DNA from: Calliopum simillimum | Taxonomy: Eukaryota > Arthropoda > Insecta > Diptera > Lauxaniidae | Direction of reading: 5' to 3' | Length of the DNA stretch: 64,000 nt | Assembly: GCA_951812925.1 (NCBI GenBank) | Contig: OX638369.1 | Span: 62,944,228 to 63,008,227 of the forward strand | Shown: positions 1-10,288 of the stretch, piece by piece | Layout of the letters: each line of letters opens with the position of its first letter | How positions within the stretch are numbered: position 1 is the first letter of the stretch | Program-made: the position numbers and the translations under genes | Notes under the pieces: model-generated | The model's database searches: none | What the model saw: only the letters and a program-made list of their open reading frames with translations | Told to the model about the DNA's origin: nothing

Positions 1-1258
1 GAGAAGAATTCGACTTGCTTGAGCCAACACTCGAAGCAGAAGAAGGGGTTATTGTCGAATTCCGATGCAATAATGTGTTATGACGTTGTTTGCACGTCGC
101 ACAATTATAATGGCTCTTACACTCTTTGACTTCGTGAGAATGACCTAAGCAATTGACACAAAAGTGAAATTTTCGTACAATTGCAAGACGTTCTTTTTGA
201 TCCATTTTTAAAAATTTTGGGCAAAATCTTAGCGCATGTTGTTCCGACGAACAAAGTTTGCAATTTGAAGAAACTACATTAACTTGGTAACTATTTACCT
301 TTTTACCAGATGAATAATTCTGGCTCGATTTTGAAATTGAAGGTTGAGAGTTTTGTCGAGGTATCGCACCACTTGAGCTACGAATATCCGACACAGTTTC
401 CAACGTTTGAAACCGACTGGTAAGAAAATCATTCAGTTGTTCCCATTTTGGAATTTCAGTTTTATTCACAACTGACTGCTCCCACAACGAAAGCGTGACC
501 TCGGGCAAGCGAGTAGAACAAAGATACACAAAAATTGCATCCCAATTCTCAATATTAATGTTGTGTGTTTTTAAAGCAAAGATACAACCATTAATATCCC
601 GTTGGAGCTTTTTTAGATCTGAACCAGATTCTTTTGGTACTTGAGGCAGATTGAATAAAATTTTCAATTGGCTGTTAACCAGAATACGTTTATTTTCGTA
701 TCTGTCACTTAAATCCTGCCAAGCTTGAGCAAAACCGCTGTTTGTCAAAGGAGATTTCCTCACAATCTCCTTTGCTTCTCCCCGCGTTTTCTGATTTAAA
801 TGGAAAAGCTTTTCCACATCATTTAAACGTTTGTTTGAAATATAAATGGCAGTAAACATGTCCCTAAAGGACGGCCATTTCAAATAATCCCCATCAAACA
901 CCTCCGTATCGCATGGTGGTACAGACATACTATGGCCACCTGAAAGTTCAAGGTCCCCAGTACCTTTTGGCCGAGATTTCTCAGCTTGAGAAAGCTCAAA
1001 AATTTTTGCCGCCACCCGGAGGTAGGATTGATAGCACTTTCGATACTTTTGTTTCACAGCATCCAACTCCGAAGCATCCTCATCTGATATCTTGTCTAAA
1101 CAAGTATCATACGTTGCCTTAACTCCCTTCCATTGAGCTTTTAACTCAGTACTTTGTGCTTCAAGGGAAAATGGATCGTGCGTTTGAACAGCCTGGAAAT
1201 CTGTTTCAAACTCCATTAATGAATCGGATAAACGAATAAACATTTTTAAATGCGACAT
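1..1258 (-). CDS. BEL/Pao retrotransposon gag (partial, runs off the left edge)
   Basis: Reading the minus strand from the ATG at 1258, one frame stays open to the window edge (about 419 codons). It has the layout of BEL/Pao Gag: an N-terminal charged helical region, a middle block with PPCDTEVFDGDYLKWPSF (typical of the DUF1759 family), and near the edge a Cys/His array with pattern C-x2-C-x4-H-x4-C, then C-x2-C-x3-H, that would bind RNA. Gag would form the particle that packages element RNA. The stop and the downstream protease/RT lie outside the window. No frame break is visible, so this copy may be fairly young. Plus-strand ORFs here are antisense shadows. Confidence 0.9.
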   Translation of the reverse strand, partial: MSHLKMFIRLSDSLMEFETDFQAVQTHDPFSLEAQSTELKAQWKGVKATYDTCLDKISDEDASELDAVKQKYRKCYQSYLRVAAKIFELSQAEKSRPKGTGDLELSGGHSMSVPPCDTEVFDGDYLKWPSFRDMFTAIYISNKRLNDVEKLFHLNQKTRGEAKEIVRKSPLTNSGFAQAWQDLSDRYENKRILVNSQLKILFNLPQVPKESGSDLKKLQRDINGCIFALKTHNINIENWDAIFVYLCSTRLPEVTLSLWEQSVVNKTEIPKWEQLNDFLTSRFQTLETVSDIRSSSGAIPRQNSQPSISKSSQNYSSGKKVNSYQVNVVSSNCKLCSSEQHALRFCPKFLKMDQKERLAIVRKFHFCVNCLGHSHEVKECKSHYNCATCKQRHNTLLHRNSTITPSSASSVGSSKSNSS

Positions 1259-2794
1259 TATGATTTTTTTTCTCCCTCAAACTTATGCCACGTAAATAAA
1301 TTTTACCTTAATTTAATTTAATTTCGTTGAAAGCAAAAAATAATCCACAACAAGCACTCCTTGAACACAAAAAAAAATTAAAATTTACAAAAGCGCTCGT
1401 TGAAAGCAATAAAAATTACACAAAAAAATACTCGTCAACGAAAAAAAACCAAAAAAAATATAAATTTGAATTAAATTGAGATTGGCAACAAAGCAAAAAA
1501 CAAATCAAAATGTCACTGAAGTTTAAAAAAAACCTCAAGAAAAAGAATATTCCGATTCACGGCTACAAAAAAAAATGTACGAAGGCCACAACAACAACAC
1601 TGCTATATTTGGAAAGAAAAAATTAATATATCGATCAAAAAATTTCAAATAATACAAATTAAAAATTATATTTTCGGTCAACAAAAATAATGTACACACC
1701 CCAATGTACAACTTTTTAGCAAAACAACAATTTTCTTGAGATGTCAAAAAAATTATTGCTTCCACCCCAATGTGCAACTGGTTTGTTCGTATGTATGTAT
1801 TCACATAAAACAAACCCAACAGAAAATTAATATGTATGCACGTAAGTATAGCTGCAAGCAGAAACGATGCTTTTGGCTTTGGTCAGTACGTACACGACAC
1901 AAAGAGGAGACCAAAAATTGCATGTAAATATGTAAATATGTATGTAATGTAATTCGGCTTAGCGAAAAACAGTGGTTTTACATAAAAAGAGCTTAGATTT
2001 TTTCACGGTTAGTTTGTCTCTCAAAATAAAAATTTTCTATGTACACACAAACAACTTTATGTGTATAAATTTAAAGGCGCTAAAAATTTGAGACAGGTCA
2101 ATGTCTATATAACTCAAGCCTTGGAAAAAAAGTTTACATAAAGTACCCAATATGTACTGTATATGTATGTATGTCTGTATATACTTTTTTCCCGCGCTCA
2201 AAATTTTAGCACTTTTGTTTAAAAAAAACCAACGTTTATTTATATTTTATTTCGCGACCGAAATAAAAAATCACTTTAGACAAACTTTTTAATTTTTATT
2301 TTAAAAGACAAAACTTGACTACGAAAAGTTTAGCAAAATTTAGCACTTTTTTCAAATTTTTTTTTCGCTACCGAAAGAAAACACTTTTTAAAAAGAATTG
2401 AAAACCACTTTAACCGAATCGAATACAAAATTGAAAAAACCGAGATTTTGTACTTTTCCTTCCCTTAATTTTTTGTTCAAAAAAAAATTAATTTAAAACC
2501 ACATACCTTTTCGATTAAAAAGGTACCAAAAAACACTTTTTAATTCTTTGCTGCTGTCGTTGTTGATGCTGCTGGTGCTTAAGTTGCTGCTGGTGATTTC
2601 GATGAAGATCAGGAACCACTGCACTAAATCACTTTTATGTACTATATATAATTATAATATATATAGTTTTTATTAAATAATTTAAGAATAAATTATTTAA
2701 TTTAATTTTCTCAATTTCAGAAAATTATCTTTGTGTTATAAAAAAGCACTTATTACACTCGCGCGGAATTTTAACCGACGGATCGTAAGGACCA
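1259..2794 (-). other. BEL/Pao 5' leader between LTR and gag
   Basis: This is about 1.5 kb of AT-rich non-coding sequence between the primer site and the gag ATG. On the plus strand it holds A- and T-runs, a CTG/TTG-rich stretch near 2550-2600 and a short module TTTCGCGACCGAAATAAA (near 2253) that recurs in the LTR (near 2802); a variant lies near 2368. No ORF of interest is seen. A leader this long is unusual and may contain secondary insertions. Confidence 0.6.
2777..2794 (-). other. Candidate primer-binding site of the BEL element
   Basis: The minus strand reads TGGTCCTTACGATCCG directly inside the proposed LTR. It starts with TGG, as expected for a sequence complementary to a tRNA 3' CCA end, and resembles the TGGTCCTT primer sites seen in BEL elements. 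The tRNA was not identified. Confidence 0.5.
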
Positions 2795-3111
2795 ATATTT
2801 ATTTCGCGACCGAAATAAAACACTTTTTAAACTTTATAAAAACACTACTTTTTAAATTAAAGTTTAAAATACTAAAAAACTTCGACTGTTCGAAAATTTA
2901 AGAAAACGCACGGGATTCGCAATTGAGACGCTGTTTATTAAGCTGCGGTTGTACAAGTACAAGTTATCTTATGTTTTACATGGTTAGTTGGGAGCGAGAG
3001 GCGCAACCCAAAAATACGAAAACAAAGCAAAATAAAGAATTAGGACAAACTAAACGAACACCACTGTATCGACAGCAAAATACAGGGTGTTCGCTAGGTT
3101 TGGCGTAAACA
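2795..3111 (-). repeat. Candidate 5' LTR of the BEL/Pao element
   Basis: On the minus strand this starts TGTTTACGCCAAACC and ends just before the primer site, in the right order for LTR - PBS - leader - gag. The partner LTR lies outside the window, so the ends cannot be confirmed; the start may be at 3111 or 3114. Flanking DNA from 3119 belongs to a repeat also found near 33910, which supports an insertion boundary here. Confidence 0.5.
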
Positions 3112-3118
3112 ACAATAT

Positions 3119-3260
3119 TTCGATGGCCAATTTAATTCTCTACAAAAAGTTTCCTGTGAAGTATATCGAAATTTTGCTTTGTTCGTTTGATATATTGAAA
3201 AAACAAATTACTTTTCAGTTAGGGCAGGCTTCGGGCATGCAAAAAAGTATGTTTCTGAAC
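3119..3260 (+). repeat. Fragment of a dispersed repeat shared with 33910-34000
   Basis: The phrase ATTTCGATGG(C)CAATTTAATTCTCTACAAAAAG followed by an AT-rich stretch and 'ATATTGAAAAAAC' is also found, with a few changes, at about 33910-34000, where it lies in the right arm of a long inverted repeat. The BEL LTR ends exactly at the left side of this fragment, so BEL probably inserted into or next to it. Confidence 0.5.
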
Positions 3261-3425
3261 TCTCATAAAAAGAATAGACAAATTTTAAGGCAAATTTTGT
3301 ATTCAAGAAAAAGTGAAGTGATTTTATGAAAGGGGAAGTGGCGAAGGGGTTTTGATAAAAAAGGAGCAAAACACTTCAATTGAAGTGTAAACGACAGCAC
3401 TGATCCTGACCGTTGATCTTCTTGA

Positions 3426-3990
3426 TTAGAAAGACGCTTGGTTTTCAAAGTGGTAAGGTCCTTTCAGGTTATAGTTCTGGGCTTTTTCTTTTGCGGCTTG
3501 ATAGGGACGATGCTTCATCAGCTTGAACACCTCCTGCAGCTTCACCGAACGATCAGTTGAATCTTGCTTTGTTGTGCCAGTCCCCGTGGTGACTCGTGGG
3601 TAGGCGTAGTTCCCACCATTGCGTGAGAAACGCGGGGCCTTATGCTTTGTTAATAGGTAATGAAGCATTGGAAAGAATTCCATACCAGTAACACTCTTGA
3701 TAGTCTGCTAATTATTCAATCATTATTTTGCTTATTTGATTGGCCCTTTCATCGGGATTTTTCTGGGTACATATGATGCTGTGATCTATTGGCAACCACC
3801 GATTTTCTCTAGGAAACATTCAACAACGCGAATGTTAAACTGCGTTTCGCTGTCGGAAATGCGAACCTTAGAGACCCCAAACTTCGCAAACACTCTTCCT
3901 TTGAGTGCCTGTATGATGTGCACTACAGAAGCCTAACGCATAGGGATTAAGTCGGCTCATTTCAAAAACGGATCGAAGAGTTGTGTTGCT
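3426..3990 (-). pseudogene. Decayed Ty3/gypsy-type integrase fragment
   Basis: Two minus-strand pieces in different frames resemble the integrase core and C-terminal part of Ty3/gypsy retrotransposons. The upstream piece (about 3990-3800) reads like an integrase strand around the second catalytic Asp (VRISDSETQFN). The downstream open piece (3683-3426, 85 codons) reads like the region after the core, with DRSVKLQEVFKL and KAQNYNL matching the 'kL.eif.l...a...qa..YNlr' pattern. The catalytic Glu segment is missing, so it is non-functional. GC content is higher than in the surroundings. No LTRs were found. Confidence 0.6.
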
Positions 3991-4497
3991 TAGATCTAGG
4001 CAGTGGTCCGGCAAAATCGGGGGAGATTGTTGACATTGAACTTGCCTCACTTTCATTATAAAATGGCTCATACTCGTATATTGTTTTCTTTAGCTAAAAT
4101 ACGCACAAGAAACATATTTTGGATAAAACTTCTTGTCCCAAGGTCACAGCAAAATCACATAGGAAACATTTTTTTAGAAATATTAACCCATCATTACCTG
4201 TTTTTATGGGTATATATGACCCTTTTTCCCAAAGAATGGGCTATTGTATAATGGTGTTCATGACTAACTCAATATTTAATCCTTGGCTTAAAAATATTTA
4301 AAGTTTCATATTTTCTGCCATTACTTTATTTTGAATATGTACACTTAATTTTGCCTTTACTGTTTTATTACTATTTGCAAACTAACGTTGGTTGTTTTTT
4401 GCCTTTGCTTTTAGTACATCGAATGTTGTAACGGTATGTTGTTTACCATTTTCTATAAAATTCCGATCGTACAGTAAAAAGTTAGTTGTTAAGATTA
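3990..4497. other. No gene seen
   Basis: AT-rich sequence with short shadow ORFs only. No repeat termini or coding similarity could be recognised. Confidence 0.5.
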
Positions 4498-4933
4498 GGG
4501 GAGATGTGTGTACCTTGATCCGAGTGTACCTCGGTCCGACTGCCGGTTGCCACTCAACAGTTGCACGTGTACGATAATGTTCTTCTATGAAATTTTCCAC
4601 TCATACCGGTGACTCATATAAAAAGACTTCAGACCGTCAAGCTGTACGCGTGTATAAAAAGCGACGGAAAAAGTGTTTTTTGTGTGTAAAAATTTGTTTT
4701 TGGAGTAAGCTACGAAACGTTTTGTGAGGAACTTACTTGAAATATTTCAGTTTTACAACGTCAGGAAGGAAATTTAGTTATTGTTTTAAGCTTTAAGTGT
4801 GTTTTATATGTATTTTTATTAACATGTGTTATGGGTGTTGACAGTTTTTAAAACATGCTGTCTGTGTGTACCTTGGACCTAGCTTATTGACCAGCGAGCC
4901 TTTTTCGACGGGCAACCAGGAAACCATTATCGC

Positions 4934-5338
4934 AGTTAACACGCGCAAGCGGTCAAGTTGCATAAAGGTATGCAAGTTCACCGCTCTACTTTGAACCACG
5001 TTGCGCACCATCAGCATAATCGTTGCACATGTCACCGACGCATGCTAGCGGTCCCACGGCTAGCCTGTGAAGCGCTTACACAGCATTTATTTAAGGTATA
5101 GAAAATAAGTATTTTGTATCGATAGGATTTTAGTTTAATTCATTCTTAGTGCTGCAGTCAGAGGTAGAAGTTAAGCTTTTTGATCGTAAAGATTTACATA
5201 TTAAAGGAATTATAAGAGAACCAGCTGTTTAATTTCACTAGGTAATATTATTGGCCCGTTGGGCATTGGCTGGCATTGGCCAGCCAATGCGGCCAAGGAT
5301 TAATTTTTTTAAGTGTAACGGACCAAGAGTCCTTAACT
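4934..5338 (+). repeat. Errantivirus 5' LTR
   Basis: 405 bp, starting AGTTAAC and ending CTTAACT, the short inverted ends typical of gypsy-group LTRs. It matches 9432-9836 except near 4941 (A versus T) and in CTAGCCTGTG versus CTAGCGTGTG. A palindromic GGCTGGCATTGGCCAGCC lies near its 3' end. It would carry the promoter; no convincing TATA box is seen. Confidence 0.95.
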
Positions 5339-5355
5339 GGCGCCCGAGCAGGGAC
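5338..5355 (+). other. Errantivirus primer-binding site (tRNA-Lys type)
   Basis: TGGCGCCCGAGCAGGGAC overlaps the last T of the LTR. It resembles known tRNA-Lys primer sites of retroviruses and gypsy-like elements. Its intactness supports a recently mobile parent. Confidence 0.85.
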
Positions 5356-5663
5356 CGGCAAACCATACACATCCTGGTGATAAAAAAAATATAAATAAAC
5401 TTGTGGGGAGTTAGGAAAAATTGTGGACCCTCCAGCTTATACAAAATAAGAAGGGATAATTGTCTCTCCACAACCAATATTCCTGTGCACTTCATTAACT
5501 TTAAACAGTGCTTAAAGGTTATTGGCGGGGCGTGAAGTTAATTGTGCCTAAGTAAGTGTGTTGTGCACTAAAAAGGATAACACGATGCTTCCAGACAATT
5601 CCAAGTAAAATAGAATGAAAAATAATTGCGAAAGGATGTGCGTGGTAGCTGCCGGTCTTCAAC
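5356..5663 (+). promoter_or_regulatory. Errantivirus leader with splice donor
   Basis: A non-coding leader. A short ATG-led reading frame begins at 5585 and is cut by a GT at 5605-5606 (context AA|GTAAAA). Left unspliced, it meets a stop at once. The GT has the right phase to join the acceptor at 7918-7919 into the env frame, as is known for env mRNAs of gypsy-group elements. A second ATG at 5615 could be the remnant gag start; its frame does not match pol. The deletion joint lies just before 5667. Confidence 0.6.
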
Positions 5664-7256
5664 TTGCGAAATTACTTATACGGTGCGAAAAAAATCAGAA
5701 TTTTTACTGATCACCAACCACTCACGTTTGCTTTGGGAAGTCGAAACTACAACGCAAAGCTCAAGAGGTGGAAAGCTCGTATCGAGGAGTATAACCACGA
5801 GTTGATTTACAAACCAGGTAAATCAAACTTTGTGGCTGATGCTCTATCTAGGCTGAAAACTCAGTTGAATCATTTGCCGGGTGCAAACGATTCTGCAACT
5901 GACACTGCAAGCGAGGGCAATGAGTCACGAACGGAAACGGCGAGTGAAGTTGCAAGCGAGGATTCGAATATAACAGTGCATAGCGCAGAACAGGATTCGA
6001 CTGACATGATTTGGCATGTTGAGGCTCCCTTGAACGTGTTTCGAAATCAGCTCATTATTAGGGAGGGGAATGATTCCTTTTGTCATGAAAGTCCTCATCC
6101 AGGTTTTTCACGCCATTACATATCAGTTGTAACTTTAAACGCGGAGGTACTCATACAAATACTGAAGGAAAAGTTAAATCCAAATGTTATTAATGGTATT
6201 GAGATTCCTGAGGAACATTTAGGCTTGCTTCAAACAGTGTATTTAAATAATTTTTCCAGATACAAAATTCGTTTAACCCAAAGAGTCGTAGAGGATGTGG
6301 CCAATGTTGAGCGGCGGTTCAACATAATCGAGGCTCACCGAAACCCTAAGGAGAACAGGTTGCAAATCCTTGAGAACTATTATTTCCCCAGCATGAATTC
6401 GCAGATAAGAAGATATGCATCGTCATGTGAAGTATGCAACGCGAGTAAATATGATAGACACCCTGTTCATCCCGAGTTTCAGCCCACGCCTACTCCAAAG
6501 TATCCTTGTGAGATCCTTCATATGGACATAATGGAGATACAGGGGGAAAAATTTATCACTTGCATGGACAAATTTTCTAAGTTTGCCAAGTTTTTTCAAA
6601 TCAAAGACAGATCTGTGTTGCGCGTTCGCTCAAAAATCATTAAGATCCTACACTACTTTACCGTACCTCGAATGTTGGTAACCGATAACGAAAGAAGTTT
6701 TATTAGCCCAATTATATTTGATTTCATTAAGCGCCTCAATATTAAGCTATATCTGACTCCAACACAAAGGAGTGAGGTAAATGGCCAAATTGAAAGGGTT
6801 CATTCGACGGTACTGGAAATTTTTAGGTGTATAAGACAAGAATACCCCGAGTTAAAGGTAAGGGAATTGATCGAAATCGCTGTAGATCGTTATAACAATA
6901 CTGTGCATTCGGTGACTCAGAAAAAACCTTCAGATATTTTCCTTAACAGGTCACAAAGGATTAACTACCAGAACCTTGTTGATTTTAGGGCAAAGATAAA
7001 TTCAGATTTGAGAGCTTTGATTAAGAAAAATATGAGAACTCGTAATGCTAGAAGAAATCTGGGGCGAACACCACCTAGGAGATATCGAAGAGGGGAGGAA
7101 ATATTTGTCGCGGTCAAACGAATTAAAGGAAAAAATAAACCACTTTTCAAAAAGGAAATTGTGGAAAAGGACAATAAAGTAACTGTAAGGACGACAAGTG
7201 GCAGAAGGATTCACAAGACCCACATTAAAAATGTCAGCCACCTGAAAAAAAGATAA
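5664..7256 (+). pseudogene. Errantivirus pol, 3' part: RNase H end and integrase
   Basis: 530 codons remain open. Residues 1-65 match the C-terminal RNase H region (TDHQPLTFALGSRN, then NFVADALSRL). A low-complexity Ser/Thr/Glu linker follows (about 75-115). The integrase zinc region (about 218-270) keeps AHR and C255-x2-C258. The catalytic core has Asp288, Asp341 and Glu377; the 35-residue gap is the standard DD35E spacing. A basic tail (about 430-530) would bind DNA. No ATG marks the start: the open frame is the product of a deletion that removed protease and RT. The integrase itself looks intact by motif. Confidence 0.92.
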
Positions 7257-7919
7257 ACTATTTATATATTTTAATAACTATTGCAAAAAAAAAGAGCAAA
7301 AATTTTTTTAATTAACAAGAAATTAATTTTATAATCTATGTATCAATTAAGTCTTCATTTCTAGCTAGAAAAACACTTTATTTTTGTTGTATAAGACACA
7401 AATTTGAAAAAATTTTCTTTTTTATTTAAAAAATACGGAATCGAATGAAGATTTAAAAAAAAAAAAAAATAAAAAAGGGGGAAGGTGGATTTGCTCATAG
7501 TTTCAAATAAAATCCCCTTCAAAATTTGTGAGACCCCTATGAAAACACATATAACGGAAATGCGAGACACACGAATCTAAGAAGATATAGAATCAATTTT
7601 TTGTTATTCATACTTACTCATGCACATAACTTAAAACTTAAAGAAATCTTGAAAGTGACATCTGTAAATACTTTTGAACATGTAAAAAGCATGGCTTGAA
7701 CGTACTTATAAAGAAAGAAAACATGTCCGCATATTCCTCACAAAAAATGTTAGTAATTAAGCACTGACTGCGCACAACTTATTAATGTATACTTATTTGG
7801 AAAATTCAGAAAAAACATGAAAAACGAATGTATATATTTATGAACTCCTCCTTTTTCAAAAACCGAAAGCTTAGCCTTAGGTTATATTAGGTATAAGGAA
7901 ACTAATTCTTTCATTACAG
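7257..7919 (+). promoter_or_regulatory. pol-env spacer ending in a splice acceptor
   Basis: AT-rich non-coding spacer. It ends in a pyrimidine-rich tract and TTACAG (AG at 7918-7919) right before the env reading frame, the expected 3' splice site for subgenomic env mRNA. No other feature was seen. Confidence 0.65.
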
Positions 7920-8679
7920 AATACTAACGCTGATCGCTAGCGTGCATGGTGTCAGCATCTTTGAGTATAGCGCACCCATCGTCTCTATAAGCAACGGCAA
8001 GGGATGGACAATTGATGGTTACTTCAAACTGGTGCACGTAATAGATTTAGATAGATATGATGCAGCGCTAAAGCAGATTTCCAAATTCATCGAAAAGGCT
8101 GACGCTGTTGGACATACAAGGAACCATGTATTGGAGTATCATCTGGGGCAAATTGAGGAACGCCTGAATGAACTACGTAACGTCAAAGCAAGGAGCGAGC
8201 GTTCAATAAATTGGATCGGCTCGGCATGGAAGTGGATCGCCGGAAATCCAGACGCCACTGATTGGGATAAGATGCTTCAGAGTCAAGGAGAAGTTATTGA
8301 GAACAACAACCATCAATACAAAATCAACAGGCAGCTACTCGAGAACTCTCATCAGCTTACGCAAAGAATAAACGAGATGCTATCCACGGTCAACCGTATC
8401 GCGAAAAGTGACGAGGACCAACTTATGGGGCAGGAAACGCTGAACAAGGTGCTGATCCTTAAGGAAACTATTAACGAGATTGTAAGAGGTTGTCAAATGG
8501 CAAAAGGTGGAATAGTCAATAGTAATCTGCTAGACAAGGAAGAACTGAACCAGGTGTTAGCCGAAATTGAGACACTACCCTACCGGAACACAATCGAGGC
8601 TTTGGAATACGGAACACCTTCAATCTACACCAATCACTCCATGCTCCCGTATGTAGTTTCCATACCAAAAGTGAGGTAG
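7920..8679 (+). pseudogene. Errantivirus env, N-terminal part
   Basis: An open frame from the acceptor to a TAG at 8677-8679. The first codons encode a short hydrophobic stretch like the end of a signal peptide, whose start would come from the upstream exon. A coiled, charged region follows. The cleavage position reads R-S-E-R (about 8194-8205) and is followed by a Gly/Trp-rich fusion-peptide-like segment ending in GNPDATD, as in baculovirus-F-like Env proteins. Such proteins mediate membrane fusion. The cleavage motif departs from the usual basic R-x-K/R-R. The frame is broken just after this part. Confidence 0.85.
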
Positions 8680-8764
8680 CAGGAATTCAATATGCTACTA
8701 GTAAGAGCGGCAGTAAGAGATGGCAAGCAGCTGGACATCCATTACCGGGAAATGTTAGTTAGCC

Positions 8765-9422
8765 AAGAAGAACCTACGGAATTCTGAAGGACTGTTACTC
8801 CATAAATAATTCAACTATTTGCGGCAGTGGTACACTAGAGAAACTTTCAGAGGCGGATTGCCTACCAAGGATTTTAAAAGGAGGAAATGCGAAATGCCAG
8901 TACCGAACCAACAACGAGGAAGTGCTTGAACTCATCAATGACCATACTATCTTCCTTACCAATTTCATGGGGCAAGTTTCCGCCAACAACGTGACAAACC
9001 TTTTAAATGGGACTTATGTGCTGGACTTCAAGAACGAAACTATTCGGATAAGAAACCAGACGTTTATAAGCAAAACCAGTTCCAGCCTACATGCAATTCC
9101 ATCAATTCTAACGAACATCACAAGTCAGGGGCTGCGGGTCAACTTGGACTACGTTCATGATCTTAGTGTCAGAAACATCAAATATTTAGGATCTGTGGAA
9201 GAGAAATTCGAAATTTCCTTGATTACGGACGTGATCATCTTAATAAGCCTGACATTCGCTTTAGCTGTAATCTGGAGGAAACTCACAGGAAAAGCAGATA
9301 TCCCAGCCATTCAATTCCCCCTCGCCCAACCAGTAATCACGCAACAGACTCAGAGGGACCAAGCACAAAACGTTTCATGCTTCTATCAACATTGCGGAAA
9401 TCTGCGGGACGCAGATATTTAG
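8765..9422 (+). pseudogene. Errantivirus env, C-terminal part
   Basis: This continues Env in a different frame from 7920-8679; at least one frameshift lies between about 8677 and 8765. It has several Cys residues, four or more N-x-S/T glycosylation sites, and a hydrophobic membrane span (LITDVIILISLTFALAVIW, near 9215-9275) followed by a short cytoplasmic tail and a TAG at 9420-9422. This is the expected ectodomain stalk, anchor and tail. The product is not made as one protein from this copy. Confidence 0.82.
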
Positions 9423-9431
9423 AGGGGCGGC
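9421..9431 (+). other. Polypurine tract of the errantivirus
   Basis: AGAGGGGCGGC directly precedes the 3' LTR, the position of the plus-strand primer in LTR elements. It is interrupted by two C residues. Confidence 0.6.
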
Positions 9432-9836
9432 AGTTAACTCGCGCAAGCGGTCAAGTTGCATAAAGGTATGCAAGTTCACCGCTCTACTTTGAACCACGTT
9501 GCGCACCATCAGCATAATCGTTGCACATGTCACCGACGCATGCTAGCGGTCCCACGGCTAGCGTGTGAAGCGCTTACACAGCATTTATTTAAGGTATAGA
9601 AAATAAGTATTTTGTATCGATAGGATTTTAGTTTAATTCATTCTTAGTGCTGCAGTCAGAGGTAGAAGTTAAGCTTTTTGATCGTAAAGATTTACATATT
9701 AAAGGAATTATAAGAGAACCAGCTGTTTAATTTCACTAGGTAATATTATTGGCCCGTTGGGCATTGGCTGGCATTGGCCAGCCAATGCGGCCAAGGATTA
9801 ATTTTTTTAAGTGTAACGGACCAAGAGTCCTTAACT
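9432..9836 (+). repeat. Errantivirus 3' LTR
   Basis: 405 bp, almost identical to 4934-5338 and with the same AGTTAAC...CTTAACT ends. It is followed directly by the TCGC target duplication. Confidence 0.95.
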
Positions 9837-10288
9837 TCGCCTCTCAATATAATATTATTATTATTATTTACGTGATTAATGTATTTATTTGCAACCATTT
9901 TTGTTTAATTAATTGTTTTTTACTAAATGCACTTTTTTGTGTTATAATTTTTGTTTATGATTAATTTTTTTTTTTATTGAAAAAAATGTTACTTTTGATT
10001 ACATAATAAATGGTTCTTTCATAATTTATTACCAAAATACAATGCATTCTCTTTTATTTTTAATAGTCCAAGGTACACTTGCATGGTGTACCTTGGATCG
10101 TTTGAGATTGCAACGGAAAAAGTAATATTTCTACCCAATGGTAAGACATAGAAATATCATAGTCACGTCATTTGATGCTGCAAGCATTGCAGAAATATAA
10201 CTTAATCAAAAAACTAAAGAAACTTTTTTGGAAAATCCAGCACACTGAAAAAACTGAAAAGCGGACCAAGGTACACACATCTCGCCTA

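Larger units (their letters stand above)
4934..9836 (+). mobile_element. Errantivirus (gypsy-type insect endogenous retrovirus), internally deleted
   Basis: A complete insertion bounded by two 405-bp LTRs and a perfect 4-bp target duplication TCGC (4930-4933 and 9837-9840). Order: LTR, Lys-type primer site, leader with splice donor, the 3' part of pol (end of RNase H plus integrase), splice acceptor, env in two frames, purine tract, LTR. Gag, protease, RT and most of RNase H are missing between about 5650 and 5667. The LTRs differ at only about two positions, so the insertion is recent, while env is frameshifted. It cannot replicate alone as it stands. The host sequence is the TIR element at 4498-10286. 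Confidence 0.93.
4498..10286 (+). mobile_element. TIR element, copy A (GTGTACCTTGG family), split by the errantivirus
   Basis: The two halves (4498-4929 and 9841-10286) together match the intact copy at 34977-35858 in opposite orientation. The left end reads GGGGAGATGTGTGTACCTTG and the right end is its inverted repeat with changes (CTCGCC instead of CTCCCC). TA lies on both sides (4496-4497 and 10287-10288), the expected two-base duplication. Further copies of the phrase GTGTACCTTGG / CCAAGGTACAC occur internally (near 4868, 10068, 10089 and 10264). No transposase is encoded, so it is non-autonomous. Confidence 0.8.

Noticed and set aside
913..1122. 69-codon plus-strand ORF
   Set aside because: Antisense to the open BEL gag frame; codon pattern and Cys/His motifs belong to the minus strand.
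3426..3683. 85-codon minus-strand ORF as a host gene
   Set aside because: Its sequence and the neighbouring piece fit Ty3/gypsy integrase, so it was placed in a retrotransposon pseudogene.
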